Shown one piece after another: positions 1 to 6,385 of a DNA stretch of 9,044 nucleotides. The first letter of the stretch is position 1. Each line of letters starts with the position of its first letter. Source of the DNA: Euryarchaeota archaeon UBA438. GTDB taxonomy: Archaea; Thermoplasmatota; Poseidoniia; Poseidoniales; Thalassarchaeaceae. The stretch lies in the NCBI GenBank assembly GCA_002504435.1, contig DAQP01000016.1, forward strand, positions 1,635 through 10,678. The letters are read 5' to 3'. The notes below the pieces were generated by a model. It was given only the letters and a program-made list of their open reading frames with translations, was not told where the DNA came from and did no database searches. Made by a program: the position numbers and the translations under genes.

Positions 1-128
1 AGGACTTTCCCCTCCAGAAGTGGAAGGTGAATTTCCCCCTTGGCGACTGGAATGAGCCTTTCTGCATCATCAAGAATAGACATGATTTCCTTGTTGGTGA
101 GATCATCCATAGTCACGACGTCGGACAT
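1..128 (-). CDS. pyrB: Aspartate carbamoyltransferase catalytic chain, N-terminal fragment (cut by window edge)
   Basis: Reading the minus strand from the ATG at 128-126 gives 42 complete codons that remain open to the window edge. The peptide begins MSDVVTMDDLTNKEIMSILD and runs on through a helix to LPLLEGKVL. This matches the start of archaeal PyrB: a short strand, a 'lt.eEI..iLd.A' helix, then the 'LL.GK.la' strand that leads into the carbamoyl-phosphate-binding loop, which lies outside the window. The family condenses carbamoyl phosphate with aspartate, the first committed step of pyrimidine synthesis, in the cytoplasm, usually with a regulatory PyrI chain. A GGAG motif at 133-136 sits four bases before the ATG and supports this start. 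The gene is divergent from the sugar kinase. Only about 43 residues are visible and no catalytic motif is among them, so the call rests on the N-terminal pattern. Ornithine carbamoyltransferase is the main alternative, but its N-terminus usually differs. Confidence 0.72.
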   Translation of the reverse strand, partial: MSDVVTMDDLTNKEIMSILDDAERLIPVAKGEIHLPLLEGKV

Positions 129-239
129 CTTTCTCCACTCGACCCGGCAGTGACTAGGTCATATGTGTTGTCATCGGTGATTATTGCTGCCTGACACGAT
201 ACCGTCGGCTTGATGTGGGGTGCGCCACCCCCAGTATTG
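129..239. promoter_or_regulatory. Divergent promoter region between pyrB and the sugar kinase
   Basis: This 111-base gap separates two divergent genes and must hold both promoters. A TATA-like CATATG at 160-165 lies about 35 bases before the pyrB ATG, reasonable for an archaeal TATA box serving a transcript with a very short leader. For the plus-strand gene, an AT-rich stretch TGATTATT at 178-185 lies about 30 bases before the alternative ATG at 213 and about 58 before the preferred ATG at 240. These are weak visual matches; no start site can be fixed from sequence alone. Confidence 0.35.
217..231 (+). promoter_or_regulatory. Small GC-rich hairpin just before the sugar kinase start
   Basis: GGGGTG (217-222) and CACCCC (226-231) form a perfect 6-bp stem with a 3-base loop, ending eight bases before the ATG at 240. 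If translation starts at 240 the hairpin sits in the 5' leader where a ribosome would bind. If it starts at 210 or 213 the hairpin is coding, giving a Gly-Ala-Pro-Pro-Pro stretch that is not typical of the family. A regulatory role is inference only. Confidence 0.3.
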
Positions 240-1208
240 ATGATAATCAGCCGGACACCGCTCCGCGTGTCTTTCTGCGGAGGCGGAACGGACCTAGACT
301 GGTTCTCAAACTCGGAGGGGTCCGGTGGGATGGTGACCTCGATGGCATTGGATAGGCACATCCATGTAACCGTGAACCGCAGATTCGACGAATTGGTCAG
401 GGTTTCATACTCGAAGATGGAGTTAGTGGAGGATTTCGAGGATCTAGAGCACGAGCTCGTGAGGGAGGCAATGAGGATGACCGGAGTTACTTCTGGAGTG
501 GAGATAACAACCATAGCTGATATTCCCTCAAGAGGCACCGGCCTCGGCTCTTCTTCCTCTGTCACCGTCGGACTCCTGAATGCGCTACACGCCTATGCGG
601 GCCACGACCCCTCGCCAAGGCAACTTGCGGAGCAGGCCTGTGAAATCGAGATAGACATACTAGGCCAACCAATAGGAAGACAGGACCAGTATGCCGCTTC
701 ATTCGGGGGGATAAACAGCATTTCTTTCGGCAGAGGGACTGCCGAGGTGGTGCCTCTCGATGTCTCCACGAAAACGAAAAACAGGATGTCTGAGGAGTTC
801 ACATTGGTTTTCACTGGGATGACGAGGAGTGCAAGCGAAGTTCTCAGCGAAGACCCTGAAAGTGAGGCAGACAAACTATCCAGGCTTCGAGAGATAAGGG
901 AGCATGCCGATTCTGCTAGAGACATGCTCGAGTCGGGGGACCTATCTGGCTTGGGCGGACTGCTGAAAGCCACTTGGGAGAAGAAGAGGGGAATTTCTTC
1001 CGGCGTCTCTATCGACGAGATAGATGAGATATACGACCAGATTATGGACAGCGGGGCTACCGGAGCTAAACTCCTAGGGGCTGGAGGGGGGGGATTCTTC
1101 CTAGTTCACGGAAATGCGAAGACAAGGGAAGAGCTGGGCAATCTGGGACTAGTAACAATGCCCCTCGGCATAGATGAGCAAGGCTCTACAATAGTGCACA
1201 GGGGTTAG
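240..1208 (+). CDS. hddA: GHMP-family sugar kinase, D-glycero-D-manno-heptose 7-phosphate kinase (HddA) type
   Basis: This is a 322-residue GHMP kinase, full length for the HddA group. Visible motifs are the N-terminal substrate strand PLRVSFCGGGTDL (7-19), the ATP-binding loop I-P-S-R-G-T-G-L-G-S-S-S-S (95-107), the GRQDQYAASFGGIN segment (146-159) diagnostic of the heptokinase/fucokinase-like branch, and the C-terminal glycine-rich motif KLLGAGGGGFF (277-287). HddA phosphorylates D-glycero-D-manno-heptose 7-phosphate at C1 in the cytoplasm on the way to GDP-heptose, used in surface glycans; related members act on other sugars, so the exact substrate is uncertain. I chose the ATG at 240 because homologues start directly with M-I-x-x-R-x-P-L-R. 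A TTG at 210 and ATG at 213 would add 9-10 unconserved proline-rich residues. The secreted hydrolase begins four bases after the stop, suggesting co-transcription. A run of eight Gs (1086-1093) lies in the last motif, with the frame intact. Confidence 0.88.
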   Translation: MIISRTPLRVSFCGGGTDLDWFSNSEGSGGMVTSMALDRHIHVTVNRRFDELVRVSYSKMELVEDFEDLEHELVREAMRMTGVTSGVEITTIADIPSRGTGLGSSSSVTVGLLNALHAYAGHDPSPRQLAEQACEIEIDILGQPIGRQDQYAASFGGINSISFGRGTAEVVPLDVSTKTKNRMSEEFTLVFTGMTRSASEVLSEDPESEADKLSRLREIREHADSARDMLESGDLSGLGGLLKATWEKKRGISSGVSIDEIDEIYDQIMDSGATGAKLLGAGGGGFFLVHGNAKTREELGNLGLVTMPLGIDEQGSTIVHRG

Positions 1209-1212
1209 CGGC

Positions 1213-4200
1213 ATGGGATCCAGAACCAAGGCATTGGCATTGGTATCTCTAATGCTAATTTCCATTGTCCCGGCCATAGCCTCGGCTCATGACGACCCAG
1301 TCTCACTTAACGACCCCTTTTCCGAACTTGACTCCGACATCTCAGACCTCCTTTTGGATTGGCAGGTTCCCGGAGCACAAGTCGCAGTCATGTACAATGG
1401 CTCCCTGGTCTTCAACAAGGGATACGGCATCTCCTCCAACGGTACTGACGAGGGAGGCAATTACTGGTCCTCGCAAGTAACGGTCGACTCCAAGTTCAGA
1501 ATAGCCAGCCTTTCCAAGGCAATTACCGCAGCTGGCATACTGACTCTCGTTCAGAACGGGACAATCTCCTTGGATGACAGAATGGTAGACCTAGTTCCAC
1601 ACCTCCTCCCCCCGGAACTCGAGGGGTGCGACTACCCAAGCCATCAGACACTGTACTCGATAGACGACATCACAGTTTCCATGCTACTGAACCACCGAGC
1701 CGGGTTCGACAGGGACGGAAGCCCGAATTCCGACCCCACCTACTGGCATTGGAACTCATGGGTCGGATCTTGGCAGAACGACGACTGCATAGATAAACAG
1801 TCTTTGATCGAAGACTACGACAATGGAAACCTAGCGCCCATTAGCATGGAAAGAATACTGTCTGAGTGGCTCCGAAGGCCACTTGACTTTGATCCCGGGT
1901 CAAGGTACGTTTACTCGAACATCGGCTATCAGATACTTGGCCAGATTATCGAGGCTGAGACAGGGATGAGCTACGAGGAATACATCATCGAAAGCGTCCT
2001 GACGCCCATGGGAATAGAAAGCATGTCAATCGGAATGACCATGCCAGACCAGAGGGAAGTGGGAGAGGTCTCGTACTTCGATGACTACACCAGCTGGTGC
2101 CACTTTCCTGATGGACAGGACGATGACGGCGATCCAATATTCCCATTCTCACCTGGTCCCGATTGCGGGGCCTTCGTGATCGAGGAGAAGGACGGGGGAG
2201 GGGGCTGGATCGCTACCGCCTCGGACTATGCTAGGTTCATCTCACACATCGATGGAACCATCGACAACGAGATCTTTGAGGACCCGTTTGAGTTCTTCAC
2301 CGAGAATTCGTATGATACCTACCAGCCCTGGTACGGGAGCGGGGTCTACGTTCTCAGTGAGGACGAACAGGTCTGGCAGCACTGGGGGGCCTTCTCGGGG
2401 TCTTCTACCAACTTCAGGAGGGAAGTCACGGACTCCGGTGAATCCGTAGTCTTCGTCATGTTCACCAATACGCGTCCAGACGGAAATTGGAAGAGCGTCA
2501 GAGAGAGTGTGATATCAGATGCAATGATGGCTGTAGATTATTCTAATACAACCCCCCTCGAGCAGGATGAATCAGATCCACTCCCTCCTCAAGATAGCGA
2601 TATAGAGGGCTCCTCATACCTTTCAATCACCGGGGAAATTGGCACTGAGTCCCAGATCAATGCAACATGGTCCGCTAGCATCACTATCCGTGAAGAATAC
2701 GGTACTGACCTCCTCCCCAATCAGTCCATCGGACTCAGAAACCAGATTGACCTGCACCTCGGAAACTCAGACGGAACACTAGATTCCGCAGAGGTTTCCG
2801 CATTCGCCTCACTTGTGGTTTCTGCTAGGTCATGGATCGACTCCGAGACTGGTGGCTGCTGCTCCTTCGATAACGAGCCCATGCAATCATCAGAGGGAAC
2901 ATCGGTATCCGTAACGCCCCCTCGGACTGGTTCGGTCGAAATCGAAAATGGAACATGGGGATGGAACGAATCTGCGTCCCTGGTGGCCCAGGCCGACTCA
3001 AGGTCCACCAGACTCATCGATTTACCAAGATCGGGATCAGTCATCGAGGAAGTCCCCCTGACGATCTCACTCCCTCACCCATGGGAGTTCAGGTACAGTG
3101 CGATGCAGGAAATAATCGAGGGCACACCAAGCGAGTTCACCGTAATCAGGGGCCAATCCCCTGTTTACTCGGACATCAGGATCTCAATCGATGAAAACCA
3201 GCCTCCTTCGATCACCGCAGAGAGAGTTGGCGCCGAGGGGTCCTGGTCAATGCCTCTTGACTCTCCGACAACATACTCGGCTTCATGCACAGACAGCGCT
3301 CTGGAGACCCCCTCAGTAATTTGGGAATTCGGCAACAATGGGACATTCGTTCTCGAGGCAAGGGAAACCGAGCAGACGATCATCCCTTCCGAACTAGGAT
3401 ACTCCGCAGGAGATGTCGTTTCTGCAACAGTGACATGCACAGACAGCTTCTCATCCACCGTATTCTGGTACGAGAACAACATCGTGGACGGCGCCCCCCC
3501 CGTCTGGTACGCCCACTTCACAGAGGTCCAGTCAGACGGCTCCCAGGTCATCCATGACGAAACACAGAGCTACATCAGCGTTAGGTCGGACAGCCAATTG
3601 ACGATGAACATCACATCCACCGATGACTTCGGGCAACCGGTCCTGATTGAAGTAACATCCAACAAGTCACAGGGATGGAGGCATTTCTCCAACGACGAGC
3701 TAGGATTCACAGACAGGTTCTCCCAGGGCGGCCAAATCAATGGAATGCACCTCAACGTGAGCGATCGCCATGAATCCAAGGAAAGAAGCGTCTGGGATCT
3801 TTCAATGACGGTGACAGACGAGGCTGGGAACAACGAATCAATGACTTGGAACGTCTTAGTATTGGATGGCTCACCACCCACAATAATACCCGAGATAATC
3901 GCACAGTCAGTCCCCATATCCCCTGACAACCCCGCGAGACAGGGCGATGAAGTCATACTCTCTCTCACGGAGTCATTCGATGACATAGACTCCATACAAG
4001 ACCTAGTCTGGGCTGTGTCATTAGACAGTGAGAAACTGGTTGACAACGGCTCTTGGGAAGATGCCGAGAAGGTACAAATTCCCCCTATGGAAACCGGAAA
4101 CCACCTATTCGAAATCGAGGCATGGGACTCGTCAGGAAACAGGGGGTCAATTTCCTTCTACTTGTCCGTGGCCCCGGCCTTTGGCATTGATATCGAGGTT

Positions 4201-4608
4201 CTGCAGCAGAACGTAATCGGCGAACAGACTGAGGGACAGACTGTAGTATTCATCGTGACCATGCAGAATTTGGGAGCTACAACCGCGTCCGGAAGGCTTT
4301 GCAACTCAGCGAATTGCACCGATTACGTGATGATCCCAGGGGCCACTGCCACTTCCACCGGAGTTTTCAGCGTCGAGCTCAACGTACATCTTGAGGAAGT
4401 TGGCGATTACGACCCTTACTTCGAATGGGTCAGCTCGATGGACGATGATGCTGGGGTACTGGAGTTCGAGGACGCCATAATCGCAAAGTCCAAGGTCGTC
4501 GCGTCAATTAGTAAATCTACACAGGCATTCCTAGTCGTACTGGTTGTACTCACTATCGGGATTTGGGGTGCTAACCGACTCTGGGGACGAGACTCAATCG
4601 GGCCCTGA
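1213..4608 (+). CDS. Secreted, membrane-anchored serine hydrolase (beta-lactamase/PBP-like domain) with long Ig-like stalk
   Basis: This 1131-residue protein opens with a Sec signal peptide (basic 4-6, hydrophobic 7-24, likely cleavage after ASA near 25). Residues about 35-440 form a class C beta-lactamase/D-aminopeptidase/esterase-type domain. The nucleophile motif S99-L-S-K102, the Y234-S-N236 motif and an H390-W-G392 box (in place of KTG) are all present, so it should be an active serine hydrolase. Cysteines at 139, 192, 296 and 318 could form disulfides. Residues about 466-655 are an unassigned beta-rich region with an EF-hand-like loop (516-527, lacking the first acidic ligand) and a CC pair (549-550). 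Three Ig/cadherin-like modules follow, starting near 664, 762 and 888 (each opening with a PP pair), then a CARDB-like module (about 990-1090), one transmembrane helix (1105-1121) and a short tail. AGGGG at 1200-1204 is a weak ribosome site. Archaea lack murein, so external peptides, esters or bacterial wall fragments are more likely substrates than beta-lactams; this is inference. Confidence 0.85.
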   Translation: MGSRTKALALVSLMLISIVPAIASAHDDPVSLNDPFSELDSDISDLLLDWQVPGAQVAVMYNGSLVFNKGYGISSNGTDEGGNYWSSQVTVDSKFRIASLSKAITAAGILTLVQNGTISLDDRMVDLVPHLLPPELEGCDYPSHQTLYSIDDITVSMLLNHRAGFDRDGSPNSDPTYWHWNSWVGSWQNDDCIDKQSLIEDYDNGNLAPISMERILSEWLRRPLDFDPGSRYVYSNIGYQILGQIIEAETGMSYEEYIIESVLTPMGIESMSIGMTMPDQREVGEVSYFDDYTSWCHFPDGQDDDGDPIFPFSPGPDCGAFVIEEKDGGGGWIATASDYARFISHIDGTIDNEIFEDPFEFFTENSYDTYQPWYGSGVYVLSEDEQVWQHWGAFSGSSTNFRREVTDSGESVVFVMFTNTRPDGNWKSVRESVISDAMMAVDYSNTTPLEQDESDPLPPQDSDIEGSSYLSITGEIGTESQINATWSASITIREEYGTDLLPNQSIGLRNQIDLHLGNSDGTLDSAEVSAFASLVVSARSWIDSETGGCCSFDNEPMQSSEGTSVSVTPPRTGSVEIENGTWGWNESASLVAQADSRSTRLIDLPRSGSVIEEVPLTISLPHPWEFRYSAMQEIIEGTPSEFTVIRGQSPVYSDIRISIDENQPPSITAERVGAEGSWSMPLDSPTTYSASCTDSALETPSVIWEFGNNGTFVLEARETEQTIIPSELGYSAGDVVSATVTCTDSFSSTVFWYENNIVDGAPPVWYAHFTEVQSDGSQVIHDETQSYISVRSDSQLTMNITSTDDFGQPVLIEVTSNKSQGWRHFSNDELGFTDRFSQGGQINGMHLNVSDRHESKERSVWDLSMTVTDEAGNNESMTWNVLVLDGSPPTIIPEIIAQSVPISPDNPARQGDEVILSLTESFDDIDSIQDLVWAVSLDSEKLVDNGSWEDAEKVQIPPMETGNHLFEIEAWDSSGNRGSISFYLSVAPAFGIDIEVLQQNVIGEQTEGQTVVFIVTMQNLGATTASGRLCNSANCTDYVMIPGATATSTGVFSVELNVHLEEVGDYDPYFEWVSSMDDDAGVLEFEDAIIAKSKVVASISKSTQAFLVVLVVLTIGIWGANRLWGRDSIGP

Positions 4609-4659
4609 ATTAATCAATCATCCGCGAACCTCTTGAGAGGAGGGCACCGCTCAACTGTC
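4609..4659 (+). promoter_or_regulatory. Short gap with AT-rich stretch and distant Shine-Dalgarno-like site
   Basis: After the hydrolase stop comes an AT-rich stretch, ATTAATCAATCA (4609-4620), then a purine-rich GAGAGGAGGG (4635-4644) containing a GGAGG core at 4639-4643. The core ends 16 bases before the ATG at 4660, farther than the usual 5-9, so it may not be the working ribosome site. The AT-rich stretch could be a TATA element giving the membrane protein its own promoter, or the gap may be read through from upstream. Both are inference. Confidence 0.3.
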
Positions 4660-6381
4660 ATGGTGCTGCTTCCCGACTACCCGCAGAGGGTGATCAACGA
4701 GCACAAGCTAAGGGTGGAGAAGTTCGCCCTTTTTGGCCTGCTCATATTGGTTTTCGGCGGTGGTTGGTGGCTGTGGCCAGCAGTACAGGGAGAGGCCGAA
4801 CTAATTGCCAGATCAGGCCCAGTCGCCGCGCTCTTCATCTCGGCCATCCTACTCTCGGATCTGATAGATTATGGCCCGGTCGAACGAACAAGGGTGGGTG
4901 TAGCATCCAACATAGCATGGCCTGGAATTGTGGCAATGGCGATGGTCACATTCCAACGGGAGACGCCCACTCAAGACTCACTGATTTCGGCCACAATCCT
5001 GCTTGCTGTGTCACTCGCATTGTGGAACTCCTCCTATCCGACATTCGACCATTCGATATCGGCTCGCAGACTGAGGGGCCTCACTAGCGCTGTCGGATTG
5101 GCCTTCGCGATAGCAGTATTGGCTAATTCGGAAGCCGAAATGACTGCATGGGCCGTGACTATCGGACTTCCACTCGCATACTTGATTCCCGATCTCTTGG
5201 CCAAGGACGAGGCTCATGACGAGAGAAGGCAATTCTCTCAGGCTATCGAGGAGGCCGAGACCAGAATGATGAAACTGAGGACCGAAAACTCAGGCCTTGA
5301 ACAGGCTGCCTCACTGATCAAGAACGCCAGAGATGTTGGATGGCAGGACCCAGAAAAGGGATTCCTGCTCATAGAGGAGGCGATGAGGGAGTCCGAGAGG
5401 ATTATCGCCATGTCAGTAGATCTGGGCGACATCAGGGAGGACTCGCTTTCCTGTGTGACTAGTGCAGAGGCCGTTACCACCTCTGCCAAGGGGCCACGCA
5501 GGGCCTTCGACCAGGGGGAGAGGGAGGCGGAACTAGGATCCCTCAGAGAGGCCGAGATCCTATACAGAATTGCAAAGACGAAGGCTCAGGTGGTTATCGA
5601 CCACTGGGAGACGGCAATTAACTCAATCAGGGAAGGTGAGGAGGCGATATCCGAGCATACTGGCCAGGCCGCAGACTCAGTCAGGGGACTACTTGTTGCG
5701 GCGAGGGAGGCTATGGAGGCCGAGGAGCCCCTGGAAGCAATACAGATCGCCTCAACAATCCCGGGGCACTTGGAAAGCCTCGGCTCTCTGGAGAAGGAGG
5801 CTGCTAGGGCCCTGAAGGAGGCGGAGCAAGCCCTGTCCGCTGTCAGTGATGACATCAGCCACGACTCACACGAGCGTCTCAAGGAGTCAAAGGCTGCCTT
5901 CGACTCAGGCGACTTCTCCCTGTCAAAGGGAATCTCAGAGAGCATTTCTAGGGACATAAGGGGCACATCGGACTCCATGAAGGAGGTCCAGAGGGCCCTC
6001 AGACAGAGGAAGCAGCTGGAGTCCAGGTTCCCCAATGGAGGGGACTGGGCCTCTAGGCTGCAATCGGTCTCAGACATGGCTGACTCAGGCGACTGGGAAG
6101 GCGCGTCTGAGAGTCTAGGATCACTGACCAAGGAACTCAGGAACTTCGAGTCCGAGAGGGACGACGCGCAAGAGCTACTCGACTTCCTGAACAAGGAGTG
6201 GGGATCCATGAGGAAAAGACTCGACTCAGCCGGGATAGCCGCTACTGACGAGGGCAGGGCTAGATCCGAGAGGTTGCTCGCAGAAGCCGATGGCTATCTC
6301 GCAGAAGGCGACATACAGGCCTGCCTCTCCTCGCTTGGCGAAGCTGACTCGGAAATAGAGGCCCTGAGAATGAGGACGTAG
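4660..6381 (+). CDS. Unrecognised membrane protein: six transmembrane helices plus long helical-repeat cytoplasmic region
   Basis: I do not recognise this 573-residue protein as a named family. From the ATG at 4660, a short N-terminus rich in charged residues is followed by six hydrophobic segments near residues 22-42, 52-70, 80-97, 107-122, 141-156 and 161-179. The remaining two thirds (about 185-573) is highly charged, rich in Glu/Ala/Ser/Leu/Arg and predicted all-helical, probably cytoplasmic. It contains at least five degenerate helix-turn-helix units, each marked by a turn such as AFDQGE (282-287), AMEAEE (351-356), AFDSGD (413-418), ADSGDW (474-479) and LAEGDI (547-552), spaced 69, 62, 60 and 73 residues. 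The pattern recalls TPR-like or spectrin-like hairpins, suggesting a scaffold or protein-binding role at the membrane. No catalytic motif is visible. A TTG at 4633 would add nine residues but precedes the purine-rich site, so it is less likely. It lies 51 bases after the anchored hydrolase and ends four bases from the convergent deaminase. Confidence 0.8.
   Translation: MVLLPDYPQRVINEHKLRVEKFALFGLLILVFGGGWWLWPAVQGEAELIARSGPVAALFISAILLSDLIDYGPVERTRVGVASNIAWPGIVAMAMVTFQRETPTQDSLISATILLAVSLALWNSSYPTFDHSISARRLRGLTSAVGLAFAIAVLANSEAEMTAWAVTIGLPLAYLIPDLLAKDEAHDERRQFSQAIEEAETRMMKLRTENSGLEQAASLIKNARDVGWQDPEKGFLLIEEAMRESERIIAMSVDLGDIREDSLSCVTSAEAVTTSAKGPRRAFDQGEREAELGSLREAEILYRIAKTKAQVVIDHWETAINSIREGEEAISEHTGQAADSVRGLLVAAREAMEAEEPLEAIQIASTIPGHLESLGSLEKEAARALKEAEQALSAVSDDISHDSHERLKESKAAFDSGDFSLSKGISESISRDIRGTSDSMKEVQRALRQRKQLESRFPNGGDWASRLQSVSDMADSGDWEGASESLGSLTKELRNFESERDDAQELLDFLNKEWGSMRKRLDSAGIAATDEGRARSERLLAEADGYLAEGDIQACLSSLGEADSEIEALRMRT
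5503..6348 (+). repeat. Five degenerate 60-73-residue helical repeats encoded within the membrane protein
   Basis: The repeat core is a turn of the form A-F/M-D-S/Q-G-D/E followed by a helix with small residues. The G-D/E position (E355-E356 in copy two) occurs at residues 286, 355, 417, 477 and 550. Two neighbouring copies share an identical 13-base string, GACTCAGGCGACT, at 5902-5914 and 6082-6094, exactly 180 bases (60 codons) apart, which is consistent with tandem duplication. The other copies are recognisable only at the protein level. The repeat boundaries are my estimate. Confidence 0.5.
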
Positions 6382-6385
6382 GTCG

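Noticed and set aside
210..239. TTG (210) or ATG (213) start for the sugar kinase
   Set aside because: It would add a Gly/Pro-rich stretch not seen before the M-I-x-x-R-x-P-L-R opening of the family; kept only as an alternative because an AT-rich promoter-like stretch suits 213.
113..565. 150-codon minus-strand open frame overlapping the kinase
   Set aside because: It is antisense to a clear GHMP kinase and overlaps the pyrB start; the peptide has low-complexity Ser/Thr content and no recognisable motif.
3494..3501. Run of eight Cs in the hydrolase gene as a possible frameshift
   Set aside because: The frame is intact on both sides and encodes the expected D-G-A-P-P module junction.
3570..4046. 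158-codon minus-strand open frame within the secreted hydrolase
   Set aside because: It is a shadow of a continuous 1131-residue reading frame whose modules run across it without a break.
5586..6209. 207-codon minus-strand open frame opposite the helical-repeat gene
   Set aside because: Its Ser/Ala/Leu-rich composition is what the reverse strand of Glu/Leu/Ser-rich codons gives; no domain is seen and the plus-strand gene is consistent end to end.
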